From positions 4,907-68,906 of the forward strand of contig JADJOD010000033.1 of assembly GCA_016713985.1 (NCBI GenBank): a stretch of 64,000 bases of DNA. Reading direction: 5' to 3'. The stretch comes from Lewinellaceae bacterium (lineage in GTDB: Bacteria; Bacteroidota; Bacteroidia; Chitinophagales; Saprospiraceae). Under the pieces are notes generated by a model. That model was given only the letters and a program-made list of their open reading frames with translations. It was not told the DNA's origin and made no database searches. Of this stretch, positions 63,917-64,000 are shown one piece after another (the stretch's first letter is position 1; each line of letters starts with the position of its first letter). A program made the translations under genes and the position numbers.

Positions 63917-64000
63917 ATGCCAAAAGATACAGAATACGGCACCAAAATTCGTTTGTTGCGCATCTTGCGCGCTATCGCGGATCGGCCCTATGGGTATACC
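63917..64000 (+). CDS. Start of a possible HTH/WYL-type transcriptional regulator, cut by the window edge
   Basis: The ATG at 63917 opens MPKDTEYGTKIRLLRILRAI and then ADRPYGYT, with the rhythm of the first helix of a winged-helix regulator such as the WYL/YafY group. Only 28 codons are visible. A start at 63910 gives a different frame (MTHAKRYRIRHQ) with no recognisable pattern. Confidence 0.4.
   Translation, partial: MPKDTEYGTKIRLLRILRAIADRPYGYT

Overview
The window looks like a piece of a Bacteroidota genome, most likely Saprospiraceae or a close relative. The reasons are: promoters of the TAnnTTTG (-7) type with an upstream TTG, AT-rich leaders in place of strong Shine-Dalgarno sites, WG-repeat and TonB-like periplasmic proteins, a DUF2279 protein, very large secreted proteins ending in a Bacteroidota-type (T9SS-like) sorting tail, hybrid two-component systems (HTCS) that join kinase, receiver and AraC DNA-binding domain, and a tmRNA whose tag ends in YAMAA. 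GC looks to be a little over 50 percent by eye, apart from a clearly AT-rich stretch at 46.4-49.1 kb.

Layout. 1-6.8 kb (minus): the start of a secreted protein that leaves the window, two WG-repeat proteins (one with a TonB C-terminal domain) and a lumazine-binding-like exported protein. 7-19.6 kb: katG, a large lipoprotein, a thioesterase remnant next to a MITE-like palindrome, an acetyltransferase, a DUF2279 protein, an SDR dehydrogenase, small membrane proteins, an MbnP/MbnH pair and an exported DJ-1/PfpI protein with a Cys-rich metal-binding-like N-terminus. 19.8-46.3 kb: a PI-PLC-like/ricin-type protein, then an alternating series: giant PKD-like repeat protein, HTCS, GloVer-repeat protein, HTCS, beta-helix protein. 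The three secreted proteins share one C-terminal block (CNA-B-like domain, dockerin-like domain, cohesin-like domain, sorting tail). 46.4-49.6 kb: an AT-rich, SIR2-domain, probably defence-related gene just beyond the 3' end of the ssrA (tmRNA) gene. 49.9-64 kb: a degraded LYS1-like gene, an OmpA-like protein, a helix-hairpin-helix protein, a TolC-HlyD-ABC export operon, an acyl-CoA reductase (LuxC family), trmD, a zinc-ribbon protein, tRNA-His, a DUF1573 lipoprotein, aroK, recQ and the start of a possible HTH/WYL regulator.

Twelve genes carry about 20 frame-breaking indels, mostly single-base deletions in short homopolymers, while other stretches (1-6.9, 34.8-38.3, 51.8-59.0 and 60.7-63.8 kb) are clean. 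This looks more like uncorrected long-read error than wholesale gene decay, so I annotate the reconstructed full-length genes and state where the frame breaks. The LYS1-like gene (internal deletion) and the thioesterase (missing N-terminus) look really broken.

Several families of short palindromes are scattered through the window, some in intergenic DNA, one in a 5' leader, and two inside kinase genes at the equivalent loop of the ATPase domain.
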